A stretch of 13,175 nucleotides of DNA from a bacterium (lineage in GTDB: Bacteria > BMS3Abin14). Shown here in pieces: positions 5,819 through 13,155 of the stretch; positions within the stretch are counted from its first letter, which is position 1; each line of letters begins with the position of its first letter. The stretch spans positions 1-13,175 of the forward strand of contig JARGFV010000073.1 of assembly GCA_029210545.1 (NCBI GenBank), read 5' to 3'. Both the position numbers and the translations under genes were made by a program. The notes under the pieces are model-generated. The model was not told where the DNA came from, made no database searches, and saw nothing but the letters and a program-made list of their open reading frames with translations.

Positions 5819-5855
5819 AGTAGCAGTGAACAAGAGCTGATAAAGCCGCGGGTCC
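5803..5855 (+). promoter_or_regulatory. trp antiterminator helix (alternative fold of the attenuator)
   Basis: Segment 5803-5813 (GGGTCCGCGCT) can pair with 5844-5855 (AGCCGCGGGTCC) in 11 base pairs, with two G-U pairs and one bulged C (5846). This consumes the left arm of the terminator, so the two folds exclude each other. A ribosome stalled at the Trp codons (5774-5782) leaves 5803-5813 exposed and favours this helix. A ribosome at the stop codon (5816) covers it. A possible protecting pairing is AGCAGC (5750-5755) with GCTGCT (5811-5816), and a smaller hairpin CTGCT/AGCAG (5812-5826) is also possible. Confidence 0.7.
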
Positions 5856-5879
5856 CTACAGGACCCGCGGCTTTTTTTT
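5844..5879 (+). terminator. trp attenuator (intrinsic terminator)
   Basis: AGCCGCGGGTCC (5844-5855), loop CTACA, then GGACCCGCGGCT (5861-5872) form a perfect 12-bp GC-rich stem. It is followed by an uninterrupted run of eight T (5872-5879). The terminator lies 26 nt after the leader-peptide stop and about 105 nt before trpE. It should stop transcription when tryptophan is plentiful. Confidence 0.93.
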
Positions 5880-5984
5880 GGCGCAATCAGCGGCCCCGTT
5901 GGCTGCTGGTAGATAAAATGGCGGAAGGTCAATAACCGGCCGCGCCTGGGAATGGCGCCCGGATCGAAGATGGAGATCGCCCGG

Positions 5985-7394
5985 ATGAAATTGTCGCTTG
6001 TCGGGGAGACAGCGGAACTTCCCTACGAACTTGGTGAGATGCCCCAAATCTACGCCGCGCTTGAACCCTTCGGTCCACTGGGGTTTCTGGAAAGCCGGGA
6101 GGGTACGGAAAAATACGCCCGGTTCGGCATAGCGGCGGCGCGGCCATTGCTGACGGTTCACGGCAAGGGGCACCGTTATACCGTCAACGATGACATGGGA
6201 AACGAGGTCGTCACTGACGTTGCCGATCCTCTCCAGTTCATCCACGATCTGGAGCCCGCGGTGGATCTGCCCCACGGGCTTGAAAATTTCCGGTTCGCGG
6301 CCGGCTGGATCGGTTCCCTGGGATACGAGACGGCTGAGCTGTTCGAAGATATCCCAAGGGCCGGTATCGATGACGTCAACCTCCCGGACACGTTTTTCTA
6401 CCTGCCATCCCTGGTTGTCCTCAAGGACGCCGCCTCCCGGCGTCTGACACTGGTGGCCCTTTCAGGTGACAGGGCCGGCGCCCGGGACCTTGTTCTGGAG
6501 GCGGTACGAAGACTGAAAGAGGTGGATGTCGCGGCTCCATCCGATCAGGGAGAAGAGAAAAGGGAGGCCCGGACCACTTTTGAGGAGGGGGAGTTCCTCG
6601 AGGCCGTGGCAAAGTGCAAGGAACTGATCCATGACGGGGAACTCATCCAGGTGGTCATATCCCGTCGTTGGGAGGTCGATCCGGCCCCGCCGCCCGAGTT
6701 GGTTTACAGCGCCCTGGCAGTGTTTAACCCCTCACCTTACCACTTTTACCTCCAGATGCCCGGAGGGGTCCTCCTGGGTGCTTCTCCGGAACTCCTGGTG
6801 CGGAGGGAAGGCGATATCCTCACGGTCCGCCCCATAGCCGGAACGAGGCGAAGGGGGGGGAACGAGGAGGAGGACCTGGCACTGGAAAAGGAGATGATGT
6901 CCGATCCCAAGGAGCGGGCTGAGCACACCATGCTCGTGGACCTCGGCCGGAACGACCTTGGGCGGGTTTCCGAGGCGGGAACCGTTCAGGTAACCAGGAG
7001 GATGCTCGTTGAGCGTTACTCCCACGTCATGCACCTGGTTTCCGAGGTGCGTTCCCGGATCGACGGCAGGTACGATTCCTACGACGTCCTGAGGGCCTGC
7101 TTTCCGGCCGGTACCGTTTCCGGCGCGCCCAAGATAAGGGCCATGCAGGCCATTGCGGGACTGGAGCCGGTTGTGCGGGGGCCTTACGCAGGCGGCGTGG
7201 GCTATTTCGACGTCCGCGGCAACATGGATTTTTGCATCACTATCCGTTCGGTCTTCTATTCTGCAGGCAGGGCTTACATCCAGTCCGGGGCGGGCATCGT
7301 GGCGGACTCGGTCCCGGAAAGGGAACGGGACGAGATCACCGCCAAGGCCGCGGCCATGGTGAAGGCTTTCGGCAACGTCTCGTTTGAAAAATAA
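5985..7394 (+). CDS. trpE: Anthranilate synthase component I
   Basis: TrpE makes anthranilate from chorismate, using ammonia channelled from TrpG, as the first committed step to tryptophan. The chorismate-binding domain is complete: LLGASPELLVRREG, PIAGT (283-287, the TrpE rather than PabB wording), LVDLGRNDLGR, FPAGTVSGAPKIRAM (373-387) and IQSGAGIVADS. The N-terminal FLESREG (34-40) corresponds to the LLES element that binds inhibitory tryptophan in other TrpE proteins, so feedback inhibition is likely (inference). I chose ATG 5985 (469 residues) because GGAG lies 9 nt upstream. ATG 5952 and 5970 are in frame but lack good binding sites. The protein is slightly short for TrpE. A 126-nt spacer with two inverted repeats separates it from trpG. 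Confidence 0.95.
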   Translation: MKLSLVGETAELPYELGEMPQIYAALEPFGPLGFLESREGTEKYARFGIAAARPLLTVHGKGHRYTVNDDMGNEVVTDVADPLQFIHDLEPAVDLPHGLENFRFAAGWIGSLGYETAELFEDIPRAGIDDVNLPDTFFYLPSLVVLKDAASRRLTLVALSGDRAGARDLVLEAVRRLKEVDVAAPSDQGEEKREARTTFEEGEFLEAVAKCKELIHDGELIQVVISRRWEVDPAPPPELVYSALAVFNPSPYHFYLQMPGGVLLGASPELLVRREGDILTVRPIAGTRRRGGNEEEDLALEKEMMSDPKERAEHTMLVDLGRNDLGRVSEAGTVQVTRRMLVERYSHVMHLVSEVRSRIDGRYDSYDVLRACFPAGTVSGAPKIRAMQAIAGLEPVVRGPYAGGVGYFDVRGNMDFCITIRSVFYSAGRAYIQSGAGIVADSVPERERDEITAKAAAMVKAFGNVSFEK

Positions 7395-7413
7395 TTCAGA
7401 CGTTACCGAAAGC
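7365..7413. repeat. Inverted repeat spanning the trpE stop codon
   Basis: GCTTTCGGCAACGTCT (7365-7380), part of the last coding stretch of trpE (Ala-Phe-Gly-Asn-Val-Ser), is mirrored by AGACGTTACCGAAAGC (7398-7413) beyond the stop codon. They pair at 15 of 16 positions around a 17-nt loop that contains the TAA (7392-7394). No T-tract follows, so it is not a standard terminator. It could protect or process the upstream message. Confidence 0.88.
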
Positions 7414-7418
7414 AGAGT

Positions 7419-7475
7419 TAAGAGCTAAGTACTAAGTCCTGGGTAGATCGCGCTTGTCTTGACACTTAGCTCTTA
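7419..7475. repeat. Second inverted repeat in the trpE-trpG spacer
   Basis: TAAGAGCTAAGT (7419-7430) and ACTTAGCTCTTA (7464-7475) are perfect 12-bp reverse complements around a 33-nt loop. The surrounding sequence is built from related words (CTAAGT, CTTAGC, CCTGGGACCTGGCACC, to about 7494). Confidence 0.85.
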
Positions 7476-7520
7476 GCACCTGGGACCTGGCACCAATTGT
7501 ATGCCACAGGGAGGCATATC

Positions 7521-8117
7521 ATGATCCTCATCATCGACAACTACGATTCCTTTACCTACAACATCTACCAGGCCATCTGTACCATGACCCCGGATGCCAA
7601 AGGTGTCGAGGTAGTACGTAACGACCGGGTTACCCTGTCCGGGCTCGAAGAGATGGGTATAAGCCATCTGGTCATTTCGCCCGGCCCGGGGCGGCCCGAC
7701 GGGGCGGGGATCAGCATCGAAGCGGTCAGGGCTTTCTCCGGCCGGATACCGGTCCTGGGGGTCTGTCTGGGACACCAGACCATCGGACAGGTGTTCGGGG
7801 GAGAGGTTGTCCACGCCCAAAGACTGATGCACGGTAAACCTTCCATGATCCGGCATACCGGGCGCGGCCTGTTCGAAGGGATTCCCACCCCCTTGGAGGC
7901 CATCCGGTATCACTCCCTGGTTTTACAGAAACGGTCCCTCCCGGAGGAACTTGCGGTGACGGCCTCTTCCGATGATGGAGAGATCATGGGGGTCAGCCAC
8001 CGGTTGTTCACCGTAGAGGGTGTTCAGTTCCACCCGGAGTCCTTCGGGACTGTTGGCGGTGAGGTGATCTTTGAGAACTTCCTGAAGATGGAGGGAGGGT
8101 TGCGGCATGCTGCGTAA
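7521..8117 (+). CDS. trpG: Anthranilate synthase component II (glutamine amidotransferase)
   Basis: TrpG is the class-I glutaminase subunit that supplies ammonia to TrpE. The 198-residue product has the catalytic triad cysteine in GVCLGHQ (C82) and His/Glu in VQFHPES (H171, E173). It also has the oxyanion-region SPGPGRPDGAG (53-63) and an N-terminal ILIIDNYDSFTYNI typical of TrpG/PabA. It may also serve folate synthesis as PabA, since no separate pabA is visible here. ATG 7521 is chosen because AGGGAGG lies 6 nt upstream; the open frame back to TTG 7497 adds nothing conserved. Its end overlaps the trpD start by 11 nt, which predicts translational coupling. Confidence 0.96.
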   Translation: MILIIDNYDSFTYNIYQAICTMTPDAKGVEVVRNDRVTLSGLEEMGISHLVISPGPGRPDGAGISIEAVRAFSGRIPVLGVCLGHQTIGQVFGGEVVHAQRLMHGKPSMIRHTGRGLFEGIPTPLEAIRYHSLVLQKRSLPEELAVTASSDDGEIMGVSHRLFTVEGVQFHPESFGTVGGEVIFENFLKMEGGLRHAA

Positions 8118-9129
8118 AAAACTTGGAATGGTCGTGGAGGGCATCGACCTTGATGCCGAGGCCATGGCGGAAGCTGTGGGCGCCATCATGGAAGGGGAGG
8201 CGAGTCCCGTTCAGGTCGGAGCTTTCCTTACGGCCCTGCGGCTCAAGGGTGAGAGTGAGGAAGAGATCGCCGGTGCGGCCATGGCCCTCAGGGCGCGGTG
8301 CGTTCGTCTGCCCGGAGATGCCTTTGCCGATGCCATCGACACCTGCGGCACCGGGGGGGATGGGGCCGGAACCGTGAACGTCTCAACCCTCGCCGCCATT
8401 ACCGCTGCGGGGGCCGGCGCCAAGGTCGCCAAGCACGGGAACCGGTCGGTCTCCAGCCTCTGCGGGAGCGCCGATCTGCTTACTGCCCTGGGTGTTCGCA
8501 TTGATTTGACCCCCGAGGCCTCGGCCAGGTGCCTGAAAGAGGCCGGGTTCGCTTTCCTCTTCGCTCCCCTTTACCATCCTGCCATGAAAATGGTGGCTCC
8601 GGTGCGCCAGGAGATGGGGATCCGGACCTTGTTCAACCTCATCGGCCCCCTCTGCAACCCGGCCGGGGTCAGGCGGCAGCTCATGGGAGTCTACTCCATG
8701 GAACTGGTGCCGACCATCGCCGGGGTTCTCCGGAGACTGGGCTGCGACAGGGCCATGGTCGTCGCCTCCGAGGATGGCCTGGACGAGATCTCGGTTTGCG
8801 CTCCCACGACGGTGGCCCACCTCCACAGGGACGGCACTATCCAGGTCCAGAACTTCGAGCCGGGCGACCTTGGGATCGCCATCCACAGGCCGGAGGCCCT
8901 GGCCGGCGGCAAGCCTGAGGAAAATGCGGAAATTTCCCTGGAGGTACTCAAGGGAGGGCAGGGACCGGTCAGGGACGCCGTGGCAGTGAACGCGGCGGCG
9001 GCCCTTGTCGTTGCCGGTCTGGCTTCGGATCTCGAGGAGGGGCTCGGAATGGCAGCGTCATCCCTGGATTCGGGAGAGGCCCTCGAGGTTCTGGAAAGAG
9101 TAATAAGGATCAGCACTCAGGAGGCGTGA
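8107..9129 (+). CDS. trpD: Anthranilate phosphoribosyltransferase
   Basis: TrpD transfers the phosphoribosyl group of PRPP to anthranilate, giving N-(5-phosphoribosyl)anthranilate. The 340-residue product has the PRPP-binding DTCGTGGDGAGT (78-89), NVST (91-94), KHGNRSVSS (109-117) and the conserved FNLIGPLCNPAGVRRQLMGVYS segment in family order, and its length matches stand-alone TrpD. It is not fused to TrpG, unlike the enterobacterial arrangement. ATG 8107 has GGAGGG 7 nt upstream. The start lies inside the last codons of trpG. The TGA stop overlaps the trpC ATG by one base, so trpG-trpD-trpC form a tightly coupled block. Confidence 0.97.
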   Translation: MLRKKLGMVVEGIDLDAEAMAEAVGAIMEGEASPVQVGAFLTALRLKGESEEEIAGAAMALRARCVRLPGDAFADAIDTCGTGGDGAGTVNVSTLAAITAAGAGAKVAKHGNRSVSSLCGSADLLTALGVRIDLTPEASARCLKEAGFAFLFAPLYHPAMKMVAPVRQEMGIRTLFNLIGPLCNPAGVRRQLMGVYSMELVPTIAGVLRRLGCDRAMVVASEDGLDEISVCAPTTVAHLHRDGTIQVQNFEPGDLGIAIHRPEALAGGKPEENAEISLEVLKGGQGPVRDAVAVNAAAALVVAGLASDLEEGLGMAASSLDSGEALEVLERVIRISTQEA

Positions 9130-9914
9130 TGAAAAAGGGGTTCCTGGAAAAGGCCGCTGTCGCAGCCCGGCAGAACGTGACAGCCTGGAAAGGGCGATAC
9201 GGTGACTTGCCGGTGCTGCCGGGCCGGGATCGCCGTCCGTTCCTCCCGACCGGGCAGGATGGGTGTGCGGTCATTGCCGAGGTCAAGATCTGCAGCCCTT
9301 CCCGGGGCGACCTCATGGGTGGTTCGGACCCGCTCCGTCTGGCGCCCATGTACACAGACGCCGGTGCCAGTGCCGTGAGTGTCGTAGTGGAGGAACAATA
9401 TTTTGGAGGCAGCCCGGAACTTTTCGAAAAGGTCGCAAGATCCACGGCTCTGCCCCTCCTGTGGAAAGATTTCGTTGTCGACCCGTACCAGATCCAGCTG
9501 GCTTCCTCCCTCGGGGCGTCTGCCGTACTCCTCATCGTGGGGATGCTGGACGACCGTGAAATGAGATCTTTTCTCGACATGGCCGCGAGAGCCGGGCTCA
9601 GGACCCTCGTGGAGGTCCACGACCTGCAGGAGTATGAAAGGGCTGCAGCATCCGGCGCTGACCTCATCGGCGTCAACAACCGCAACCTCGTCACCCTGGA
9701 GGTTGACATAGCGGTATCAGAGCGAATGGCGCCACGGTTTTCCGAGGAGGTTCAGACGGTGGCTGAAAGCGGCATCAGGAAGCCGGAGGATGTGGCACGG
9801 ATGGCCGGGGCGGGGTTTGATGCCGTTCTCATCGGGGAGTCGCTGGTGACTGCGGACGATCCCGCCCAACTACTGCAGGAGATGGTAGCAGCGGGATCAC
9901 TCGTAGATGCGTGA
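9129..9914 (+). CDS. trpC: Indole-3-glycerol-phosphate synthase
   Basis: TrpC cyclises carboxyphenylaminodeoxyribulose phosphate to indole-3-glycerol phosphate. The 261-residue (beta/alpha)8 barrel keeps the family's catalytic positions: E51 and K53 in IAEVKICSPSRG, K113 in LLWKDFVVDPYQI, E162 in LVEVHD, N184 in GVNNRNL and S214 in VAESGIR. The phosphate-binding GFDAVLIGESLV is near the end. It is a stand-alone enzyme, not the TrpC-TrpF fusion of enterobacteria. ATG 9129 overlaps the trpD stop (TGATG), with AGGAGG 4 nt upstream; GTG 9126 is in frame but too close to that site. A 163-nt repeat-bearing spacer separates it from trpF. Confidence 0.96.
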   Translation: MKKGFLEKAAVAARQNVTAWKGRYGDLPVLPGRDRRPFLPTGQDGCAVIAEVKICSPSRGDLMGGSDPLRLAPMYTDAGASAVSVVVEEQYFGGSPELFEKVARSTALPLLWKDFVVDPYQIQLASSLGASAVLLIVGMLDDREMRSFLDMAARAGLRTLVEVHDLQEYERAAASGADLIGVNNRNLVTLEVDIAVSERMAPRFSEEVQTVAESGIRKPEDVARMAGAGFDAVLIGESLVTADDPAQLLQEMVAAGSLVDA

Positions 9915-9929
9915 AGCGTACGTGAGTGA
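9897..9929. repeat. Imperfect inverted repeat spanning the trpC stop codon
   Basis: TCACTCGTA (9897-9905), in the last codons of trpC, is mirrored by TACGTGAGTGA (9919-9929) past the TGA at 9912-9914. Nine pairs form, with two unpaired bases in the right arm. It is weaker than the stop-spanning repeats of ptsP and trpE but has the same layout. Confidence 0.5.
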
Positions 9930-9948
9930 GTGCGAACGATCTGACGCG

Positions 9949-10067
9949 ATCACGCCTTATGCACTTACGCACACACGGTTTAGGATGTTATTGGATGTGG
10001 AGGAGATCTATGTGAGCAAGTGTCTAAGGTCTTACGCAATCACGCCTTACGCACAAACGCACACACG
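9949..10067. repeat. Pair of 29-base direct repeats in the trpC-trpF spacer
   Basis: Copies at 9949-9977 and 10039-10067 agree at 26 of 29 positions and start 90 bases apart. Both begin ATCACGCCTTA and end ACGCACACACG. Related words in the opposite orientation (GTGAGTGAGTGCG, 9922-9934) precede the first copy, so imperfect hairpins are possible. Two copies with no fixed spacer do not make a CRISPR array. Confidence 0.8.
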
Positions 10068-10074
10068 AGATTAA
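10012..10074 (+). CDS. Possible 20-codon ORF coupled to trpF
   Basis: GTG 10012 is preceded at 6 nt by GGAGGAG (9999-10005), one of the best ribosome binding sites in this operon. It opens a 20-codon frame (MSKCLRSYAITPY...) that ends at TAA 10072-10074, three bases before the trpF ATG, which lacks a clear site of its own. The peptide largely translates the second 29-base repeat and has no recognisable family. A ribosome finishing here could reinitiate at trpF. Alternatively, the site is the original trpF ribosome binding site, displaced by insertion of a repeat. Confidence 0.35.
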   Translation: MSKCLRSYAITPYAQTHTRD

Positions 10075-10077
10075 CCG

Positions 10078-10731
10078 ATGTGCATCAAGATCAAAATATG
10101 CGGGTTCACCCGCCCCGAGGATACGCTGTTCGCATGTGAACTGGGTGCCGACATCCTGGGGTTTAACTTTGTCCCTCAAAGCAGGAGGTACACAAACCCC
10201 TACGCCGCCAGGGAGATGATATCATCCCTTCCTCCTTTCGTGACGACAGTGGGTGTTTTCGCCGACGAGGAGGCCGGAGTGGTGAACGACCTGGTTGATT
10301 TCCTGGGGCTCGACGCGGTTCAGCTCCACGGCCGTGAGAGCGCCGCTTACTGCCGAAAGATCAGGACCCCGGTTATCAGGGCGGTGCGGGTCGGTGAAGC
10401 TGCCGATCTGGAGGGGCTCGGAAATTACGAGGTGGCAGCGTTCCTCCTGGACGCGAAGGTTCCAGGGACCCTTGGGGGTTCGGGACAGACCTTTCCGTGG
10501 GAACTGGCGCGGGATCTTTGCCGGACCCGAAAGGTTTTCGTGGCGGGCGGCCTTTCCCCTGCCAACGTGGCCGAAGCCATAAAAACCCTGGCCCCCTACG
10601 GTGTGGATACTGCTTCAGGTGTGGAGTCCGGGCCGGGCATGAAGGATCCCGGACTCATGGGATCATTTATAAGGGCGGCCCGATTGGCTGCCAATTATAA
10701 CGGAGGAGCGTGCGGTGACATCCCGATATGA
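10078..10731 (+). CDS. trpF: Phosphoribosylanthranilate isomerase
   Basis: TrpF performs the Amadori rearrangement of phosphoribosylanthranilate to carboxyphenylaminodeoxyribulose phosphate. The 217-residue barrel has the catalytic cysteine in [10 protein letters not shown] (C8) and the general-acid aspartate in [21 protein letters not shown] (D126). The phosphate-binding [10 protein letters not shown] and [16 protein letters not shown] close the domain. ATG 10078 is the start implied by the conserved KICG opening, although only a weak purine stretch (CGAGA) precedes it. Translation may depend on the short upstream frame at 10012. Its end overlaps trpB by 17 nt. Confidence 0.96.
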   Translation: MCIKIKICGFTRPEDTLFACELGADILGFNFVPQSRRYTNPYAAREMISSLPPFVTTVGVFADEEAGVVNDLVDFLGLDAVQLHGRESAAYCRKIRTPVIRAVRVGEAADLEGLGNYEVAAFLLDAKVPGTLGGSGQTFPWELARDLCRTRKVFVAGGLSPANVAEAIKTLAPYGVDTASGVESGPGMKDPGLMGSFIRAARLAANYNGGACGDIPI

Positions 10732-11914
10732 TCACCCTGATGTGAACGGATTTTTCGGTACCTTCGGCGGTTGCTACATGCCGGAGATCCTCATGCCGGC
10801 GGTTAAAGAGCTTGGCATTGCCTTCGATGCCGCCAGGGCGGATGAACAGTTCAACCGCTCACTGGACAAGGTGATGAGGGAGTTTTCCGGGCGTCCCACC
10901 CCCCTGACCACGGCTTCCCGGTTCGCGGGCGCCGGAACCGGCCTCGTCCTCGAGCTCAAACGGGAGGACCTGAACCACACCGGCGCCCACAAGATCAACA
11001 ACACTCTCGGTCAGGTGATGCTGGCTTTGAGGATGCAAAAGACCCGGATCATCGCCGAGACGGGGGCGGGCCAGCACGGTGTCGCCGCAGCGACGGCCGC
11101 TGCCCTTTTCGGCCTTCCTTGCGTGGTCTACATGGGGGTCGAGGACGTTGCGCGCCAGGCTCCCAATGTGGAAAGGATGAAACTTCTCGGAGCGGAGGTC
11201 GTGCCGGTTCACCAGGGAGCAGGGACCCTCAAGGACGCCGTGAACGAGGCGCTGAGGGACTGGGTCCGGAATGTGGACAATACTTTCTATGTCCTGGGTT
11301 CGGCGGTGGGTCCCCACCCCTATCCGGTCATGGTGCGTCATTTTCAGTCGGTCATCGGCCTGGAAGCCCGCCGGCAGTTTGTGGACAAGTACGATCTCCT
11401 GCCCGACCTCCTGGTGGCGTGCGTAGGTGGCGGGAGCAACGCGGCCGGCCTGTTCTATCCTTTCGTAAACGACGAGGTTCAGATGGTGGGGGTGGAAGCC
11501 GGGGGGACCGGGCCAGGCGCCGGTCAGCACGGGGCCTCCCTCGGGCTCGGCAGCCCAGGGATCTTCCACGGCAGCCTCAGCTACATCCTCCAGAACGACG
11601 ACGGGCAGATCGTCACGGCCCACTCGGTGTCGGCAGGCCTGGATTACCCTGGCGTCGGTCCCGAGCACAGCTGTTGGAAGGAAGAGGGACGGGTGACCTA
11701 CGAGCGGGTCGAGGATCGGGAGGCTCTGCAAGCCTCCGACCGGTTCACCAGGGATGAGGGGATCCTGCCGGCCCTGGAAACCGCCCACGCCCTTGCCTGG
11801 GTCCACCGGAACCGGGAGCGCCTGTTGGGGAAGAAGGTGCTTTTATGCCTGTCGGGAAGGGGCGACAAGGATATGGAGACTTTGCTTTCCGTCAGGGAAA
11901 GCAAAGTAGAATGA
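10715..11914 (+). CDS. trpB: Tryptophan synthase beta subunit
   Basis: TrpB joins indole, channelled from TrpA, with serine to form L-tryptophan, using PLP. The 399-residue product has the Schiff-base lysine in HTGAHKINN (K93), the catalytic glutamate in [11 protein letters not shown] (E115), the PLP-phosphate loop [10 protein letters not shown] (236-245) and the late signature [11 protein letters not shown]. The opening [13 protein letters not shown] and the length match classical TrpB1 rather than TrpB2. GTG 10715 is chosen because GGAGGAG lies 6 nt upstream, inside the end of trpF. The last codons encode a perfect 12-bp hairpin. A 38-nt gap leads to trpA. Confidence 0.97.
   Translation: MTSRYDHPDVNGFFGTFGGCYMPEILMPAVKELGIAFDAARADEQFNRSLDKVMREFSGRPTPLTTASRFAGAGTGLVLELKREDLNHTGAHKINNTLGQVMLALRMQKTRIIAETGAGQHGVAAATAAALFGLPCVVYMGVEDVARQAPNVERMKLLGAEVVPVHQGAGTLKDAVNEALRDWVRNVDNTFYVLGSAVGPHPYPVMVRHFQSVIGLEARRQFVDKYDLLPDLLVACVGGGSNAAGLFYPFVNDEVQMVGVEAGGTGPGAGQHGASLGLGSPGIFHGSLSYILQNDDGQIVTAHSVSAGLDYPGVGPEHSCWKEEGRVTYERVEDREALQASDRFTRDEGILPALETAHALAWVHRNRERLLGKKVLLCLSGRGDKDMETLLSVRESKVE
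11879..11907. repeat. Perfect hairpin in the last codons of trpB
   Basis: ACTTTGCTTTCC (11879-11890) and GGAAAGCAAAGT (11896-11907) are exact reverse complements around loop GTCAG. The hairpin ends 4 nt before the trpB TGA (11912-11914) and 45 nt before the trpA ATG. AGAATGAC follows rather than a T-run, so it should not terminate. It could set mRNA processing or the TrpB:TrpA ratio. Confidence 0.85.
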
Positions 11915-11952
11915 CTTTCCATTCGACATCCTGGATTTGGAAGGAATATATT

Positions 11953-12747
11953 ATGAACCGGATCTCGAAAGTATTTTCCTCCGGCAAAAAAACGCTCATC
12001 GTCTACCTCACTGCCGGGTTCCCTGAACCGGGCATGGACGAGGAACTTGTCCTGACCGCCATCGACGCCGGTGCCGACATCATCGAACTGGGTTTTCCGT
12101 TCTCCGATCCGGTGGCCGACGGACCACTCATCCAGCAGGCCTCCAGGACCGCTCTTGAAATGGGCATGACCCTGGCCGGGACCGTTGATCTCGCCGCCAG
12201 GATAAGACAACAGCGTGAAACGCCGATCCTCCTCATGGGGTACGCAAATCCGGTCTACCACATGGGGTACGGGGCCTTTGCCGGGAACCTCGCCGAGGCA
12301 GGGGCCGACGGCGCCATCATCCCGGACCTGCCCATGGAGGCGGCAGGCCCCCTGCGCGACGAGATGCGGGCAAGAGAACTGGCCCTCATTCCCATGGCAG
12401 CGCCCAACACCCCCCCCGAAAGGCTCAGGTCGCTGATCGAGGAAGGCGATGGTTTCCTTTATCTCGTTTCCATGGCCGGACTGACAGGCGATGCCCTGAA
12501 ATCCGGGACTCCCTGGAAGACGGTGGCCAGAATGGCCAGGGCGTCCGGCAGACTTCCGGTGTGCGTGGGGTTCGGGATCAGCTCGGGGCCCGATGCGGCC
12601 GAAGCGGCCGGGTATGCCGACGGGGTTATCGTCGGCAGCGCCGTGACAGCCCGGATCAACCAGGCCGGGAACCTGGAGGAAGCGAAAAGCGGTGTGCGGG
12701 AACTGGTGAAGGAACTGGCGGAAGCGATCAGAAAGGCTCCTGCTTGA
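11953..12747 (+). CDS. trpA: Tryptophan synthase alpha subunit
   Basis: TrpA cleaves indole-3-glycerol phosphate to indole and glyceraldehyde-3-phosphate and passes indole to TrpB through the alpha2-beta2 tunnel. The 264-residue barrel carries the catalytic glutamate and aspartate in IELGFPFSDPVADGP (E45, D56). It also has LLMGYANPVY, GAIIPDLPMEAA, APNTPPERL, the YLVSMAGLTG loop, and the phosphate-binding VGFGISSG and GVIVGSAV. ATG 11953 is chosen because GGAAGGAA lies about 6 nt upstream and conserved sequence starts soon after. The frame is open back to 11845, but that part is the trpB end in another frame. Confidence 0.97.
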   Translation: MNRISKVFSSGKKTLIVYLTAGFPEPGMDEELVLTAIDAGADIIELGFPFSDPVADGPLIQQASRTALEMGMTLAGTVDLAARIRQQRETPILLMGYANPVYHMGYGAFAGNLAEAGADGAIIPDLPMEAAGPLRDEMRARELALIPMAAPNTPPERLRSLIEEGDGFLYLVSMAGLTGDALKSGTPWKTVARMARASGRLPVCVGFGISSGPDAAEAAGYADGVIVGSAVTARINQAGNLEEAKSGVRELVKELAEAIRKAPA

Positions 12748-12761
12748 AATCAGGGGGTTAT

Positions 12762-12992
12762 ATGAAAGTGTTCGATAAGGAAGAACTCGCAAAATACGAT
12801 GGCATTGACGGACGTCCGCCCTACGGGGCCTATCTGGGAAAGGTCTACGATTTTACCGGCATGAAGGAAGCTGACCACGGCGACCATTACGGTCACCCCT
12901 TCGGCGTCGACCTCACCGACGCCATCGACGAAGCCCCCCATGATGACAACCTGGTGTTCGCGTTCCCCGTTGTTGGAGTGTTCAAGGAGTAA
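12762..12992 (+). CDS. Small cytochrome-b5-like haem/steroid-binding domain protein
   Basis: The 76-residue soluble protein resembles the predicted haem/steroid-binding family related to cytochrome b5 (COG4892 type). It opens FDKEELAKYDGIDGRPPYGAYLGKVYDFTG, like the b5 'y.v.GkVYDvt' core. A histidine-rich middle follows (H39, H42, H45, in DHGDHYGHPFGVDLTDAI), then EAPHDDN and a closing FPVVGVF. The histidines are plausible haem ligands, but I cannot tell which are used. There is no signal peptide or membrane segment. ATG 12762 has a G-rich site (CAGGGGG) 4 nt upstream. It starts 14 nt after trpA, so it is probably cotranscribed with the trp operon. No tryptophan-related role is known for the family. 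Confidence 0.75.
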   Translation: MKVFDKEELAKYDGIDGRPPYGAYLGKVYDFTGMKEADHGDHYGHPFGVDLTDAIDEAPHDDNLVFAFPVVGVFKE

Positions 12993-13098
12993 GTGTTCAT
13001 CCAGCCACTGTATAAGGCAGCGGCTTGCAGGTCCAGGTCCGGGCTGTGTCGTCTGGAAAGAAAATCGCAGGGGGGTGCGTGGATAGAGAGCATGGTGC

Positions 13099-13155
13099 CT
13101 AGGAGTCTGTCGGAGAACCTCCCTGTTTTTTAACAGGGAGGGCACAGACTCCTAG
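13099..13155. repeat. Nested inverted repeat, two perfect stems
   Basis: The outer stem is CTAGGAGTCTGT (13099-13110) with ACAGACTCCTAG (13144-13155), a perfect 12 bp. The inner stem is CCTCCCTGTT (13118-13127) with AACAGGGAGG (13132-13141), a perfect 10 bp with a TTTT loop. No T-tract follows. It could act as the 3' hairpin of the trp operon, or it may be a small repeat element. Confidence 0.85.

Noticed and set aside
5733-5879. T-box riboswitch in the trp leader
   Set aside because: AGGGTCCGCG superficially recalls the T-box core, but the UGGNACC element and the Stem I/specifier architecture are absent and the leader is short. The Trp-rich peptide explains it better.
10010-10015. Minimal ATG-TGA start-stop unit after GGAGGAG
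   Set aside because: The overlapping GTG frame at 10012 has better spacing and length, so the two-codon unit adds no separate explanation.
9949-10067. CRISPR array
   Set aside because: There are only two imperfect repeats of 29 bases, with a 61-base interval made of related words and no cas genes.
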